Virus record (IMG/VR): IMGVR_UViG_3300028392_000173
Location: 1 to 34,749 of that record
Length of the DNA stretch: 34,749 nt
Source: a virus
Direction: 5' to 3' (one strand)
In this document: positions 15,425-23,328 of the stretch, piece by piece
How the letters are laid out: each line of letters starts with the position of its first letter
Position numbering within the stretch: the stretch's first letter is position 1
The notes under the pieces: model-generated
Told to the model about the DNA's origin: nothing
The model's input: only the letters and a program-made list of their open reading frames with translations
Database searches by the model: none
Translations under genes and position numbers: made by a program

Positions 15425-16127
15425 TTAGTAATTCCTTAACTTGTTTTACATTCTCCGGCTCACGATGAAACTTTAGTGCCCACTTCTCAGGATCAATATA
15501 ATCAAACACCATTTTAACATGGCCGTGTTCCAGTGATTCTACAAACTTTACACCACTCTCACTATGAAACAACATCCAGGGACTGATTCTGCCTCTAGTA
15601 ATCTCTAAACAGATTCTATTGACATTACCATAACGCAAATAATCTCTGCTTTGAATCTTTTCAATTTCTGCCAATGACATTGTTGTTTCAATACTACGAT
15701 GAATAGCATCTAATGGATCTTCTGTACGAATATACTCAAGTAGATAGTTAGTGTAGTTTGTGTCAGTACACCATGTGTCAATTCTAATTTGACTTTTAAC
15801 TAACCAATCAGCATATCTGCTAACATTTAATGCATTAATATCTACGCAATGATTGCCGAACTTTACAAATGCTGTATAGTATGGACTTTTAATAAATTCT
15901 TCGTAAGTCTTTGTCTTTTTACTTGAACTATTCTTTTTATAAAACTGAACGAAGGCTTGATATGCAATGCGATTACCTTGCAAGTCCTTATTCATCCACC
16001 TGCGCTTAGATTCACACATGTGGGTGAGTAACGTAGATTCACGCAAATACTCACCTGTGCAAAATTCACACTTAAATTTAAGCTTACCGATTGCCTCTAT
16101 CTCTTTCATACTGTTCAATTTCTTCAT
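15408..16127 (-). CDS. C2H2 zinc-finger protein
   Basis: A 239-residue protein with one N-terminal zinc finger, FKCEFCTGEYLRESTLLTHMC (Cys20, Cys23, His36, then Cys38: a C2H2 or C2HC type). The body is helical and basic. Its C-terminus has VKMVFDYIDPEKWALKFH, which resembles the F-x-L-R-W motif of the small neighbours. Similar zinc-finger proteins are known to me from T4-like phages without assigned function. The start overlaps the gp62-like gene by 44 nt (ATG 16127; ATG 16109 is an alternative). Nucleic-acid binding is a fair inference; a transcription or replication role is open. Confidence 0.7.
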   Translation of the reverse strand: MKKLNSMKEIEAIGKLKFKCEFCTGEYLRESTLLTHMCESKRRWMNKDLQGNRIAYQAFVQFYKKNSSSKKTKTYEEFIKSPYYTAFVKFGNHCVDINALNVSRYADWLVKSQIRIDTWCTDTNYTNYLLEYIRTEDPLDAIHRSIETTMSLAEIEKIQSRDYLRYGNVNRICLEITRGRISPWMLFHSESGVKFVESLEHGHVKMVFDYIDPEKWALKFHREPENVKQVKELLNAGGY

Positions 16128-16686
16128 CTGTTACCGTTTGACTTAACACTTCAATGTCTGCTATTTTCATGTCTGGATATACACTTGCCAGATGTACCTT
16201 CTTCTTTTGTTCTACTACAAATACTTTTGATATCTCTGTGATTGTACCACCGTCTGCTTTGGGATAGACCTTAGTGTAATAGTCTTTCACATCTTTCAAT
16301 ACAGCATTTTCTTTTAGACTACTAACCTTCTCTTTGATTTGAGGCATCCAGGGATGGAAATGTTTTCCTAATCCCGGGCTGGCTGCACATAACATTAACC
16401 ATTGTAGTTTAGGATTCTTCATTATATTTTCATTGAAGAAATATTTATTTGCATGATAATCTGTACTACGCAAATAATATCCTGCAATCTCACCTGAACC
16501 CTTGATATAACTTAGATACTTGATAAGCATGAAGGGTACAAACTTCTTTTGTTGTGCTTCTGAAAGTCTGTCATAGTAACCATAGTCTTTTTTGTCTAGT
16601 GCTAATAGTGCATCAAACAACGGAAAGTCTTGGTTCTCTAGTTTTTCATCTGCAGGGATAGTTGCTTTAGCTTTTTTAGTTGCCAT
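16084..16686 (-). CDS. 62: Probable clamp-loader small subunit gp62
   Basis: A 200-residue protein whose central part reads KKFVPFMLIKYLSY, then NPKLQWLMLCAASPG and GKHFHPWMPQIKEK. This order (P-F-M-x-N/K-x-L-S near the middle, then an L-M-x-x-x-x-P-x-G-K-x-x-x-x-W block) matches T4 gp62 and its cyanophage relatives, which have similar length (about 187). With gp44 (not in this window) it loads the gp45 clamp. The start is ATG 16686, sharing one base with the stop of the small SGNH gene (TGATG); an in-frame GTG lies 3 nt upstream. The assignment comes from motif order only, so it is moderate. Confidence 0.6.
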   Translation of the reverse strand: MATKKAKATIPADEKLENQDFPLFDALLALDKKDYGYYDRLSEAQQKKFVPFMLIKYLSYIKGSGEIAGYYLRSTDYHANKYFFNENIMKNPKLQWLMLCAASPGLGKHFHPWMPQIKEKVSSLKENAVLKDVKDYYTKVYPKADGGTITEISKVFVVEQKKKVHLASVYPDMKIADIEVLSQTVTDEEIEQYERDRGNR

Positions 16687-17081
16687 CACTTTGTTGCCCC
16701 GGCCATTCTTTTGTATTCAGCAGTTGTTGGATGTACTCCGTCGCTGGATACTTTGTTAATGTGTATAACTTTATCCTCAAATTTGTCTGCTACAATGTCA
16801 ACCATTTCTTGTATCTCAGGTTTAATAGCAGGGACAATCCAGTATACACGTTTAGCACTAACCACTTGACGAACTGTAAACAATTCTTTTAATGTGTTTA
16901 TCTTTTTATAATCGTTACTACCTAAACTAATGATTACTGTGTCTGCTGACAATTCTTTGGTGATGTTTTTATTCACCCAATTTTTACTATTGATGCCTAC
17001 CTTAGCAATGACTTGACATTCAGGGCGATATTGTGCTATACCAACCGCGATACTATCGCCTAAAATTAAACAATCTAACAT
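16686..17081 (-). CDS. Minimal SGNH hydrolase-like protein
   Basis: A compact 131-residue SGNH protein with all expected blocks: ILGDSIAVG (Ser10), ISLGSNDY (54-58, Asn56) and SSDGVHPT (Asp114, His117). The catalytic Ser-Asp-His triad and the Asn of block III are therefore all visible. The typical family domain is near 170-200 residues, so this is a short version. It sits between an unknown gene and gp62, separated from the former by a single base (TAA-T-ATG). Likely an esterase or deacetylase; substrate unknown. Confidence 0.8.
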   Translation of the reverse strand: MLDCLILGDSIAVGIAQYRPECQVIAKVGINSKNWVNKNITKELSADTVIISLGSNDYKKINTLKELFTVRQVVSAKRVYWIVPAIKPEIQEMVDIVADKFEDKVIHINKVSSDGVHPTTAEYKRMAGATK

Positions 17082-17082
17082 A

Positions 17083-17583
17083 TTAAAACGCCTGACTATA
17101 ATCTACAATTTCACAATTACGACTAATTTCTTTTACAAAATAAACACATCTAGGTTTAGGACCATCTTCTAATGGTACACACAAGAATTGACCGTTCTTT
17201 AATCGAGGGGCATACCATGTTACATCATGATAAATGTCTACAATCTCAATAGGCAAGAATGTGGGACTAAAGCTAGTCAATGGATTGAACTCAAATGAAT
17301 TGAATCCCCTGTCATTGATACTTGTTAATGGTAATGTTTCTAAGTCACCGTGTTCTTGTTCTCCAATTAATATTTGCCAATCAATAGGCATCTTAATTGT
17401 ACTGTTACCTATTTTTAATACAAGTGCAGGGCTATTGAAACTTTCTAAAAAGATTAATGGGATGTAATGATAATCTACATTGCTTGGATTGCTATTGTCT
17501 AAGATAGCAAACCTCAAGTCATCAATTTCTTCGGGGAGTGTTTCTAAGTTATAGAATTCGTTGTCTAGTGTTAATATACGCAT
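17083..17583 (-). CDS. Hypothetical protein next to UvsW
   Basis: A 166-residue protein (MRILTLDNEFYNLETLPEE) that I do not recognise. It is rich in beta-prone, aromatic and proline segments (FNSFEFNPLTSFSPTFLPIEIVDIYHDVTWYAPRL in part) and is acidic. No cysteine cluster or nucleotide-binding motif is visible. It starts 12 nt after the uvsW stop, in the same operon. Confidence 0.65.
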   Translation of the reverse strand: MRILTLDNEFYNLETLPEEIDDLRFAILDNSNPSNVDYHYIPLIFLESFNSPALVLKIGNSTIKMPIDWQILIGEQEHGDLETLPLTSINDRGFNSFEFNPLTSFSPTFLPIEIVDIYHDVTWYAPRLKNGQFLCVPLEDGPKPRCVYFVKEISRNCEIVDYSQAF

Positions 17584-17595
17584 TTTGTTATTGTA

Positions 17596-19074
17596 TCATT
17601 TATATTTCAATTTTTCAACATCAAACGGGTATGAAGCCTCTTTATAAAATGCTTTACGCTGAGTCAAATGCCTTTTAGCAAATTTACATGAACTAGTAAT
17701 ATCCCAAATCTGTACAAAGTCTTTGTCTTCTGCTTTACGAATACCACGACCGATACTTTGAATAACACGAACGAAACTCTTACCCGGTTCTAATAGCATA
17801 ACATTAAAGATACGAGGAATGTTGATACCAACTGCGGCAACACCATATGTAGCAATGATAATCTTGTTAGTAGCAGTAGCAATGTCATCGTAGTGCTCGG
17901 TTCTTGTTGTGCCTTTAGTACCGCCTGATACAAACACTACGTTATCTTCCGATACACCTAGTTCTTCTAATTTCAAATGTAATAGTTGTCCTGCTTCGAT
18001 CCTGTCAACTAGTATAAGTGTGTTACCGCTATTCTTAACAACACTGGACAATTCAGCAATTTTTTGCATTCGTTTATCGTCACTGGTTAAGAATTTAAGT
18101 TCGCTCTGATAGTTTGTAAATTCCATACCATCTTGTAGCTGAACAATGTTCACATGACATTGTGATAACACACCCATCTCTTGTAATGTACTTGCTGCCA
18201 ATTGATTGATAACTGGACCCAAGCTTACAGTCAATGACATTGATTCATGTTTAGCTTTAGGGATAGTTCCAGTCAATCCCCAACGAATTGGAATCTGACT
18301 CATCACACCTGTCAATAATGATTTAAGAACATCAGCTTTAGCTTGGTGTACTTCATCAACAATAACACATACAACACCTTCAATAAAGTCTTGAAATGGC
18401 ACTTCCGCTTCACCTGCTTTAGTGTTCTTCAACATGTTACCTAGACTTTGCCATGTGCAAATTGTATGTGTTTTGTCGTACTCTTTTCGTCCACCGTAAT
18501 ATACACCTACATCTAGACCTAAGTTGATGTAGTCTTTCTCAGTCTGAGTAACAAGACTTGTATTGGGAACAATAACAATACTACGGCCATATTGTTCTAT
18601 ACAATTTGATAGTGCGGCTGTGATTAGTGTCTTACCTGCACCAGTTGCAATCTCTTGCAATGATTGTAGGTTTTTTAAATAGTTGTTGATAATCTCAATC
18701 TGATAGTCACGCAATATAACAGGCTGACCCTCCATTGGATGACCCTTAGGCCAGTTCTTATGTTTGAATGTAGCCTCGGACACTTCAGTGAAACTGAATA
18801 CTGTTTGATAGTCTCTAGAATCTTCTAGTTCAATATCATAACCTGCTTGGTCAAGTAATGGAAGAATTTCTGGGAGCAAGTTAATATATGTGCTACCACC
18901 TAAGGCAAAGTAACTGCTTTTGCCATTCCATCTACCCAACCTTACTGCAGGAAGATACCTTGCGCCCGGAACTTCAAACTCAAACATCTTCATTAGTGTT
19001 TTGCGATCACCAAGTTCAAGACCTTCAATCTTTACATTGACTTCATCTTTTATTATTAATTTACATTCTTTCAT
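17596..19074 (-). CDS. uvsW: ATP-dependent helicase UvsW
   Basis: Superfamily 2 helicase that unwinds branched DNA, R-loops and stalled forks in T4-like phages and controls the switch from origin- to recombination-dependent replication. The 492-residue length agrees with T4 UvsW (about 500). Visible in order are an N-terminal domain (1-110), LRDYQ (Q-like region, 121-125), ATGAGKT (Walker A, 143-149), VIVDEVHQA (motif II DEVH, 240-243), WGLTGTIP (motif III) and QSIGRGIRKAE (motif VI). ATG shares ATGA with the upstream gene. Family assignment is very secure. Confidence 0.95.
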   Translation of the reverse strand: MKECKLIIKDEVNVKIEGLELGDRKTLMKMFEFEVPGARYLPAVRLGRWNGKSSYFALGGSTYINLLPEILPLLDQAGYDIELEDSRDYQTVFSFTEVSEATFKHKNWPKGHPMEGQPVILRDYQIEIINNYLKNLQSLQEIATGAGKTLITAALSNCIEQYGRSIVIVPNTSLVTQTEKDYINLGLDVGVYYGGRKEYDKTHTICTWQSLGNMLKNTKAGEAEVPFQDFIEGVVCVIVDEVHQAKADVLKSLLTGVMSQIPIRWGLTGTIPKAKHESMSLTVSLGPVINQLAASTLQEMGVLSQCHVNIVQLQDGMEFTNYQSELKFLTSDDKRMQKIAELSSVVKNSGNTLILVDRIEAGQLLHLKLEELGVSEDNVVFVSGGTKGTTRTEHYDDIATATNKIIIATYGVAAVGINIPRIFNVMLLEPGKSFVRVIQSIGRGIRKAEDKDFVQIWDITSSCKFAKRHLTQRKAFYKEASYPFDVEKLKYK

Positions 19075-20078
19075 TTAGGCCCTAAATCTATTGGTTCCGA
19101 GTTTACAAATTTAATTACTTTAAACAATTTCATTGGCTTTTCATTTACTAATGAAAAGTGACCTCGTTGATACACTATAACAGGATTATTATAATCTTTC
19201 AAGTCTTTAGGATTCTTACAAAATTTAATAGAGGTATTATGTATATCTAATTTAGAATTAGTTACAAATGATTTGGGTTCACTGATAGCATCACATCCAA
19301 ATTCTTCTAACCATTTAATGGTTATTAAAGCATCTTTCATTTCTATTTCCATTTGAAAATTCATAGCAAGCATTATTTTAACAGGGTTTTCTGTTTTTGA
19401 AAAATGATCCTTAACTGATTGGTCGATCATAACTCCATATTTAACTAATGTTGCTATTGTTTTTAAATCATCTGTTATGAGAATGTCTTTGATTGCCCCA
19501 TATAAATGCTCGTTCATTGCGGCAATATAGTAATGCCCCTTATAAACTAAAGTAGGAACCCAGTATTTAATATTCTCATATGTGCTAAGACTATCTACAA
19601 TTTGAGCAACTGTTTCGCAGTAACTCAATATAGGATAATGATCCGCAGTTAGATACAATAACTCTTTTAAATTAGTGTGACTATACTCTGCTTCATATTG
19701 CCGTTTATCTTTAATCCATTGCAGTGTGTATATAGGATTCTTTTTAAGTGCTGTTAAAAAGTTTCTGTTAAAGGGAGAACGTAGAATTAGTTTGTCATTC
19801 TCTATTTTGATTGTAGCTCCGGTATATTCAGCAATACTTTCTACTAAAGGAACATCCCAGGCTCGGTTTAATATTTCTTCTACTTCAATTTTTAATTGAG
19901 AGAATTGTCGTTTATATTTACGTGCCACCTTCCTGAACAAAAGGTCCTGATTACTAGTAATCCGATTGTGTTGAGTAATATAAAGGGTAAGATTATTTAC
20001 AAACTGGTCATCATATCTACTCAATCGAATATTACTAAGCATCCAAGTGGCAACCTCGTGTAGTGTTTTAAAGTCCAT
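19071..20078 (-). CDS. HARP-like domain protein preceding UvsW
   Basis: A 335-residue protein from ATG 20078. Residues about 87-135 (GATIKIENDKLILRSPFN, then LTALKK, TLQWIKDKRQYEAEY, LKELL) resemble the HARP-like module found before SNF2 helicases such as SMARCAL1, which binds branched DNA and helps annealing. A position directly before, and overlapping by 4 nt, the branched-DNA helicase UvsW supports a joint role. An in-frame TTG (20105) is rejected since the ATG lies 5 nt after a strong sigma70 -10 box. The rest of the protein is unassigned. Domain likeness is by eye and moderate. Confidence 0.6.
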   Translation of the reverse strand: MDFKTLHEVATWMLSNIRLSRYDDQFVNNLTLYITQHNRITSNQDLLFRKVARKYKRQFSQLKIEVEEILNRAWDVPLVESIAEYTGATIKIENDKLILRSPFNRNFLTALKKNPIYTLQWIKDKRQYEAEYSHTNLKELLYLTADHYPILSYCETVAQIVDSLSTYENIKYWVPTLVYKGHYYIAAMNEHLYGAIKDILITDDLKTIATLVKYGVMIDQSVKDHFSKTENPVKIMLAMNFQMEIEMKDALITIKWLEEFGCDAISEPKSFVTNSKLDIHNTSIKFCKNPKDLKDYNNPVIVYQRGHFSLVNEKPMKLFKVIKFVNSEPIDLGPK

Positions 20079-20083
20079 CTTTA

Positions 20084-20112
20084 AGTATAACAGGACACTA
20101 GACAAAAAGCAA
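20084..20112 (-). promoter_or_regulatory. sigma70-type promoter of the uvsW operon
   Basis: TTGCTT, 17-nt spacer ending TGT (extended -10), then TATACT. The -10 ends 5 nt before ATG 20078, again predicting a leaderless transcript. It lies just behind the terminator 20123-20147 and would drive the genes down to 11563. Confidence 0.8.
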
Positions 20113-20122
20113 ATTAATAGGC

Positions 20123-20147
20123 AAAAAAAGGGGAACCTAAGTTCCCC
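20123..20147 (-). terminator. Intrinsic terminator after the AAA+ gene
   Basis: Minus strand GGGGAAC, loop TTAG, GTTCCCC, followed at once by seven T. The 7-bp GC-rich stem and U-run are a classic rho-independent terminator. The 70-nt stretch from here to the stop at 20219 shows no gene or other signal. Confidence 0.92.
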
Positions 20148-20218
20148 GAAAGAAAGAGCCTATGAAAAAACTTATCGAAGAGGGCTTATTGACACTGCCT
20201 CTACGCACACTGCAGGGG

Positions 20219-21223
20219 TTAACCTTTCATACAAGTTGCTTTAGCAAGTTCGCGCCAGTTAGCACTAATCTTAACCAAGTCTGCAACTTTCAAACACATA
20301 CGCAAGGACACTTCACGCAATTTATTGTGATTGTCCCAGATGAACGACATAATTTCGTCTGTCTGTTCTTGCGTGAAATCATATTCAGCAAACAAACCAC
20401 CATCAGCATCCCGATGCACTTGCTTGATACGCAACATTTTGTCACGCTCACTGTCAACTGTCAGGTCCAAAAAGTGACAACGACTTTGCAATGCATCCAA
20501 GTGAGGTTGCATTTTGCCGGCTTTCTTTGCATCAAACGATTTGTTTGTAATGAAAATTACAGAACCGTTGAAGTTGAAACTATTAGGGATACCTTCTTCA
20601 CGCAAAATACGTGAATCTTTGTTCCACGAAATTCTACGTGTCTTGCCTGAATCCAATGCACCTTTTAGTACGTTCAATGCATCCTGATCTTCCCAGATAT
20701 CACAATCATCAAATACCAATACATTTTTAGCATCACTAAATTTGTACAACTTAGCAAACAAGCCAATACCTGACATTGCACCTTTGACAACTTCAAAGCG
20801 AACCTTTTTGCTAGCAAGTCTGTCAAACATACTTGCTTTTTCCATTTGAATGTTCACACCGTGTGACTTACCAATACCTGCAGGACCTGTCACAATCATA
20901 GCACGAATTTCACCACTGATACATGCCTTAGACATTTCATCAAGCACTGCAAAACGTGATGCAATACGGTCCATTGCTTCTGTTTCAGTTTCTTTAGGTG
21001 TCTCTGCTTTGACACTATCACGACCTGACACAAATTCAATCATTGATTGATTGTCAACGTTTACACGAACCTGAGGGCCGCGCCCTGGGAACTGACCTTC
21101 ATTTTTTACTGTCACAAAACCACCTTTATTTCCAAGTTGATAACCTTTAACCAGTGTGAAAACTTCACCTTTGATTGTTTCATTGCGATAAGAACCACTA
21201 GTAATGCGAACGATGCTTGTCAT
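20219..21223 (-). CDS. AAA+ ATPase, early gene
   Basis: A 334-residue ATPase with Walker A GPAGIGKS (113-120), Walker B VLVFDDCD (168-175), SVIFITNKS (sensor 1) and a C-terminal helical lid. The N-terminal 100 residues hold a beta-rich domain (TSIVRITSGSYRNETIKGEVF). It is not gp44-like: the clamp-loader signature (zinc and SRC motif) is absent, although SRC-like QSRC occurs near 255. It has a perfect consensus promoter, a good ribosome binding site (AAAGGAAACAA) and its own terminator, so it is strongly and early expressed alone. It may be a MoxR-like or phage-specific remodelling factor; the target is unknown. Confidence 0.8.
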   Translation of the reverse strand: MTSIVRITSGSYRNETIKGEVFTLVKGYQLGNKGGFVTVKNEGQFPGRGPQVRVNVDNQSMIEFVSGRDSVKAETPKETETEAMDRIASRFAVLDEMSKACISGEIRAMIVTGPAGIGKSHGVNIQMEKASMFDRLASKKVRFEVVKGAMSGIGLFAKLYKFSDAKNVLVFDDCDIWEDQDALNVLKGALDSGKTRRISWNKDSRILREEGIPNSFNFNGSVIFITNKSFDAKKAGKMQPHLDALQSRCHFLDLTVDSERDKMLRIKQVHRDADGGLFAEYDFTQEQTDEIMSFIWDNHNKLREVSLRMCLKVADLVKISANWRELAKATCMKG

Positions 21224-21254
21224 TTGTTTCCTTTACTTGACTGAATAAGACTCT

Positions 21255-21283
21255 ATTATAGCACAATACCCATTTATTGTCAA
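21255..21283 (-). promoter_or_regulatory. Perfect consensus sigma70 promoter (copy 1)
   Basis: TTGACA, 17-nt spacer ending TGC, TATAAT: exact consensus -35 and -10 with an extended -10. It precedes the AAA+ gene by about 31 nt. It is one of three near-copies (with 21693-21721 and 21961-21989). Confidence 0.95.
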
Positions 21284-21284
21284 A

Positions 21285-21659
21285 TTATGCTACCTTGCGA
21301 AAATATTGATAGGGCAAGCCCTGTGTATAACAAAAGTACTCAAAATCTCCGTTAGCACTTTCAGCATCCATCAACCATGCAATAACACGCTCACGGCTAG
21401 TACCGTTGTGCATGAGATTTGTAACACGGCTTTCAAACTCCACAATAGCGCGGGCTTGTGCCTCTTTGCGGACCTTTTCTTCAGCTTCAATAGCTTGACC
21501 GAGGACTACAAACTCAGCTTCAAACTCTGCAAGAGTCCAAGTTGAGGTATCGATACCACGGGGACGAACTCCGTAAGCATCCTTGTACATGTCCCAATAT
21601 GTAGCATGAGCCTGTTCCAACACTGTCAACTCATCCCAAGATTTGAATTCTGTAGTCAT
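21285..21659 (-). CDS. Conserved early phage protein of unknown function
   Basis: A 124-residue protein from ATG 21659 (MTTEFKSWDELTVLEQAH), with AAAAGGA upstream. The segment YWDMYKDAYGVRPRGIDTST and a long Glu/Arg/Ala helix (AIEAEEKVRKEAQARAI) are of a type I have seen in many phages, ending with a FCYTQGLPYQYF block, but without a known function. An upstream in-frame codon at 21731 is rejected, as it lies before the promoter. It has its own perfect consensus promoter, so it is an early, highly transcribed gene, possibly host-directed. Confidence 0.75.
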   Translation of the reverse strand: MTTEFKSWDELTVLEQAHATYWDMYKDAYGVRPRGIDTSTWTLAEFEAEFVVLGQAIEAEEKVRKEAQARAIVEFESRVTNLMHNGTSRERVIAWLMDAESANGDFEYFCYTQGLPYQYFRKVA

Positions 21660-21692
21660 GTCGTAATCCTTTTCTTTACTGTCTAAGATTCT

Positions 21693-21721
21693 ATTATAGC
21701 AGAAAGCCCATTTATTGTCAA
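21693..21721 (-). promoter_or_regulatory. Perfect consensus sigma70 promoter (copy 2)
   Basis: TTGACA, 17-nt spacer ending TGC, TATAAT. The first 15 bases are identical to copy 1 and the bases after the -10 are also similar. The TGA stop of the upstream gene lies inside the -35 box. Confidence 0.95.
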
Positions 21722-21930
21722 ATTTTGGCAATTAATTGAGCATGAATTAGGTCCATTTCACTTTGTTCAACATAGAAGTCGGTAGTAGGATCATAGTAGG
21801 AACCTTCTTTGTTGTCATAATACAACACTCGACCGGAGAAATTGAACGGACCTTCAAGACCGTTGCGAGGACCATATTTGGTACGCATTTGATCCATCTG
21901 ATATTTGTCTGCAACAACTTTGTAACCCAT
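21718..21930 (-). CDS. Small early protein of unknown function
   Basis: A 70-residue protein from ATG 21930, preceded by AAAAGGAG; an in-frame TTG at 21936 is the alternative. It contains DQMRTKYGPRNGLEGPFNFSGRVLYYDNKEG and reads as a small folded basic-to-neutral protein with many tyrosines. No family recognised. It is first in the line of three early genes that each have their own copy of the same promoter. Such small early proteins often act on the host, but nothing in the sequence says how. Confidence 0.65.
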   Translation of the reverse strand: MGYKVVADKYQMDQMRTKYGPRNGLEGPFNFSGRVLYYDNKEGSYYDPTTDFYVEQSEMDLIHAQLIAKI

Positions 21931-21960
21931 GAACAACTCCTTTTGACTGAATAAGCATCT

Positions 21961-21989
21961 ATTGTATCACAGGGTCCAATTATTGTCAA
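21961..21989 (-). promoter_or_regulatory. Strong sigma70 promoter (copy 3)
   Basis: TTGACA, 17-nt spacer, TACAAT (one base off consensus). The spacer start (ATAATTGG) and post -10 bases match copies 1 and 2. It is back to back with the plus-strand late promoter at 22004. Confidence 0.9.
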
Positions 21990-22003
21990 CCTTGACCACC
22001 ACT

Positions 22004-22011
22004 CATAAATA
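22004..22011 (+). promoter_or_regulatory. T4-type late promoter box, leaderless spacing, plus strand
   Basis: CATAAATA followed by T ends 6 nt before ATG 22018. It diverges from the early promoter copy 3. Confidence 0.7.
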
Positions 22012-22017
22012 TCATCT

Positions 22018-23328
22018 ATGAGTAGAATAACAGTAGCCTTTGATTATTTTGCAATCAACTATCCATTAGTTAATAATCAAAATTTTAATCAATCATTATC
22101 TGAATTAATCAGAGATAACGGTACATTTGAATTTTTTAATAAGCTTAGTGGATTTGAATGTAAACCGTCGGTATTATTAAAAGAAATGGATTATTTTATA
22201 TATCCAATTACACTTGGGTTAAATCCTGATGATTGGATTAATCATCCGGAAGTAGATTTATTAGCTACAACTAATATGTCTATTCATACATTTAATGGCA
22301 TAAGAGGCAGAAATGGATTTTTATTTCTTAATTTGGGGAATGAATCTATATTAGATGATTATATTTTAGACACTATACATGCATATTTAAAAACAAAAGA
22401 TATTCCTTTAAGAAAAGTAATATTACAAACAGGTAATGTAAACGGTGAAAAATATTATAAAGATTATTGTTTTAAAAAGCAAATTGAACGAGGGATGAAT
22501 ATATCTTGTTTAGAATATTTCGAATGGTTGTGTAGTAGATTAATGGCAGAACATAAAAATCTTACCCGTGACATACTTACAAAAAATATAGATTTTACTA
22601 AAATAGAAAAAACATTTTTATGCATAAACAGGGCGCATCGTTGGCATCGTATTAACTTATTCATATTATGGCATATTAATAAGTTAATAGAGGATACTTA
22701 CTATACAATGAGTCTTAAATCTAATTTCCCTATAGGGGAAGGATATGATGATCATGTTTGGAGACAAGCAATTGATCGTAATTTGATTGCTAAATTTGAA
22801 TTAACTGAGGAATATATAGATACTATACAAGCAACGTTGCCACTACAAATAGATGAATTTGTCGGTGCATCTGAAATGGCTGGTTTATATGGTGCAATAG
22901 ATCCGTATTATCAAAGTAGTTTAATTAGTATAGTCACTGAAACCAATTTTCAAAATAACGATATTTTTAATACAGAAAAAATATTTAAACCAATGGTCCA
23001 TCGACACCCCTTTATTTTAGTAGGACCACATAAAACATTAGAAAATTTAAAAAATATGGGGTATAAAACATTCAGTGATTTTTGGGATGAATCATATGAT
23101 GATATTGAAGATCCAACTGAACGATTATTAAAAATAGTAGAAATTTGCAAAGATATACATAATTGGGATAATACTAGAAAGAAACAGTTTTTCTATAAAT
23201 CAATGATTATAACTAATCATAATCATGATTTACTAACTTCTCAATATCCTGATAATATGCGTAAAAACTTTTGGCATAGGTTAAGAGATTATGCAACGTT
23301 TGTGCAGGATAAAGACAAATCTATTTAA
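22018..23328 (+). CDS. Glycosyltransferase-like protein on plus strand, AT-rich
   Basis: A 436-residue protein. The C-terminal half contains CINRAHRWHRINLF (about 203-217), then SIVTETNF, NTEKIFKPMVHRHPFILVGP (about 319-338), LKNMGYKTFSDFWDESYDD. The T-E-K-x-F-K-P then PFI-x-x-G pattern resembles the acceptor/nucleotide-sugar region of GT-B transferases such as GT10-type. The gene is markedly richer in A and T than the adjacent early genes and points opposite to nearly all others, which suggests later acquisition. It is late-expressed and leaderless by promoter position. It converges with the radical SAM gene, overlapping 4 bp. Probably modifies a virion or host glycan, unproven. Confidence 0.6.
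   Translation: MSRITVAFDYFAINYPLVNNQNFNQSLSELIRDNGTFEFFNKLSGFECKPSVLLKEMDYFIYPITLGLNPDDWINHPEVDLLATTNMSIHTFNGIRGRNGFLFLNLGNESILDDYILDTIHAYLKTKDIPLRKVILQTGNVNGEKYYKDYCFKKQIERGMNISCLEYFEWLCSRLMAEHKNLTRDILTKNIDFTKIEKTFLCINRAHRWHRINLFILWHINKLIEDTYYTMSLKSNFPIGEGYDDHVWRQAIDRNLIAKFELTEEYIDTIQATLPLQIDEFVGASEMAGLYGAIDPYYQSSLISIVTETNFQNNDIFNTEKIFKPMVHRHPFILVGPHKTLENLKNMGYKTFSDFWDESYDDIEDPTERLLKIVEICKDIHNWDNTRKKQFFYKSMIITNHNHDLLTSQYPDNMRKNFWHRLRDYATFVQDKDKSI

Noticed and set aside
20162-20614. Plus-strand open frame of 150 codons
   Set aside because: It is antisense to the end of the AAA+ gene, whose ATPase motifs are clear; low-complexity composition and no start signals of its own.
20219-21223. AAA+ protein as clamp loader gp44
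   Set aside because: It has Walker motifs but a beta-rich N-terminal domain instead of an N-terminal ATPase, and it is expressed as a single early unit away from the gp62-like gene.
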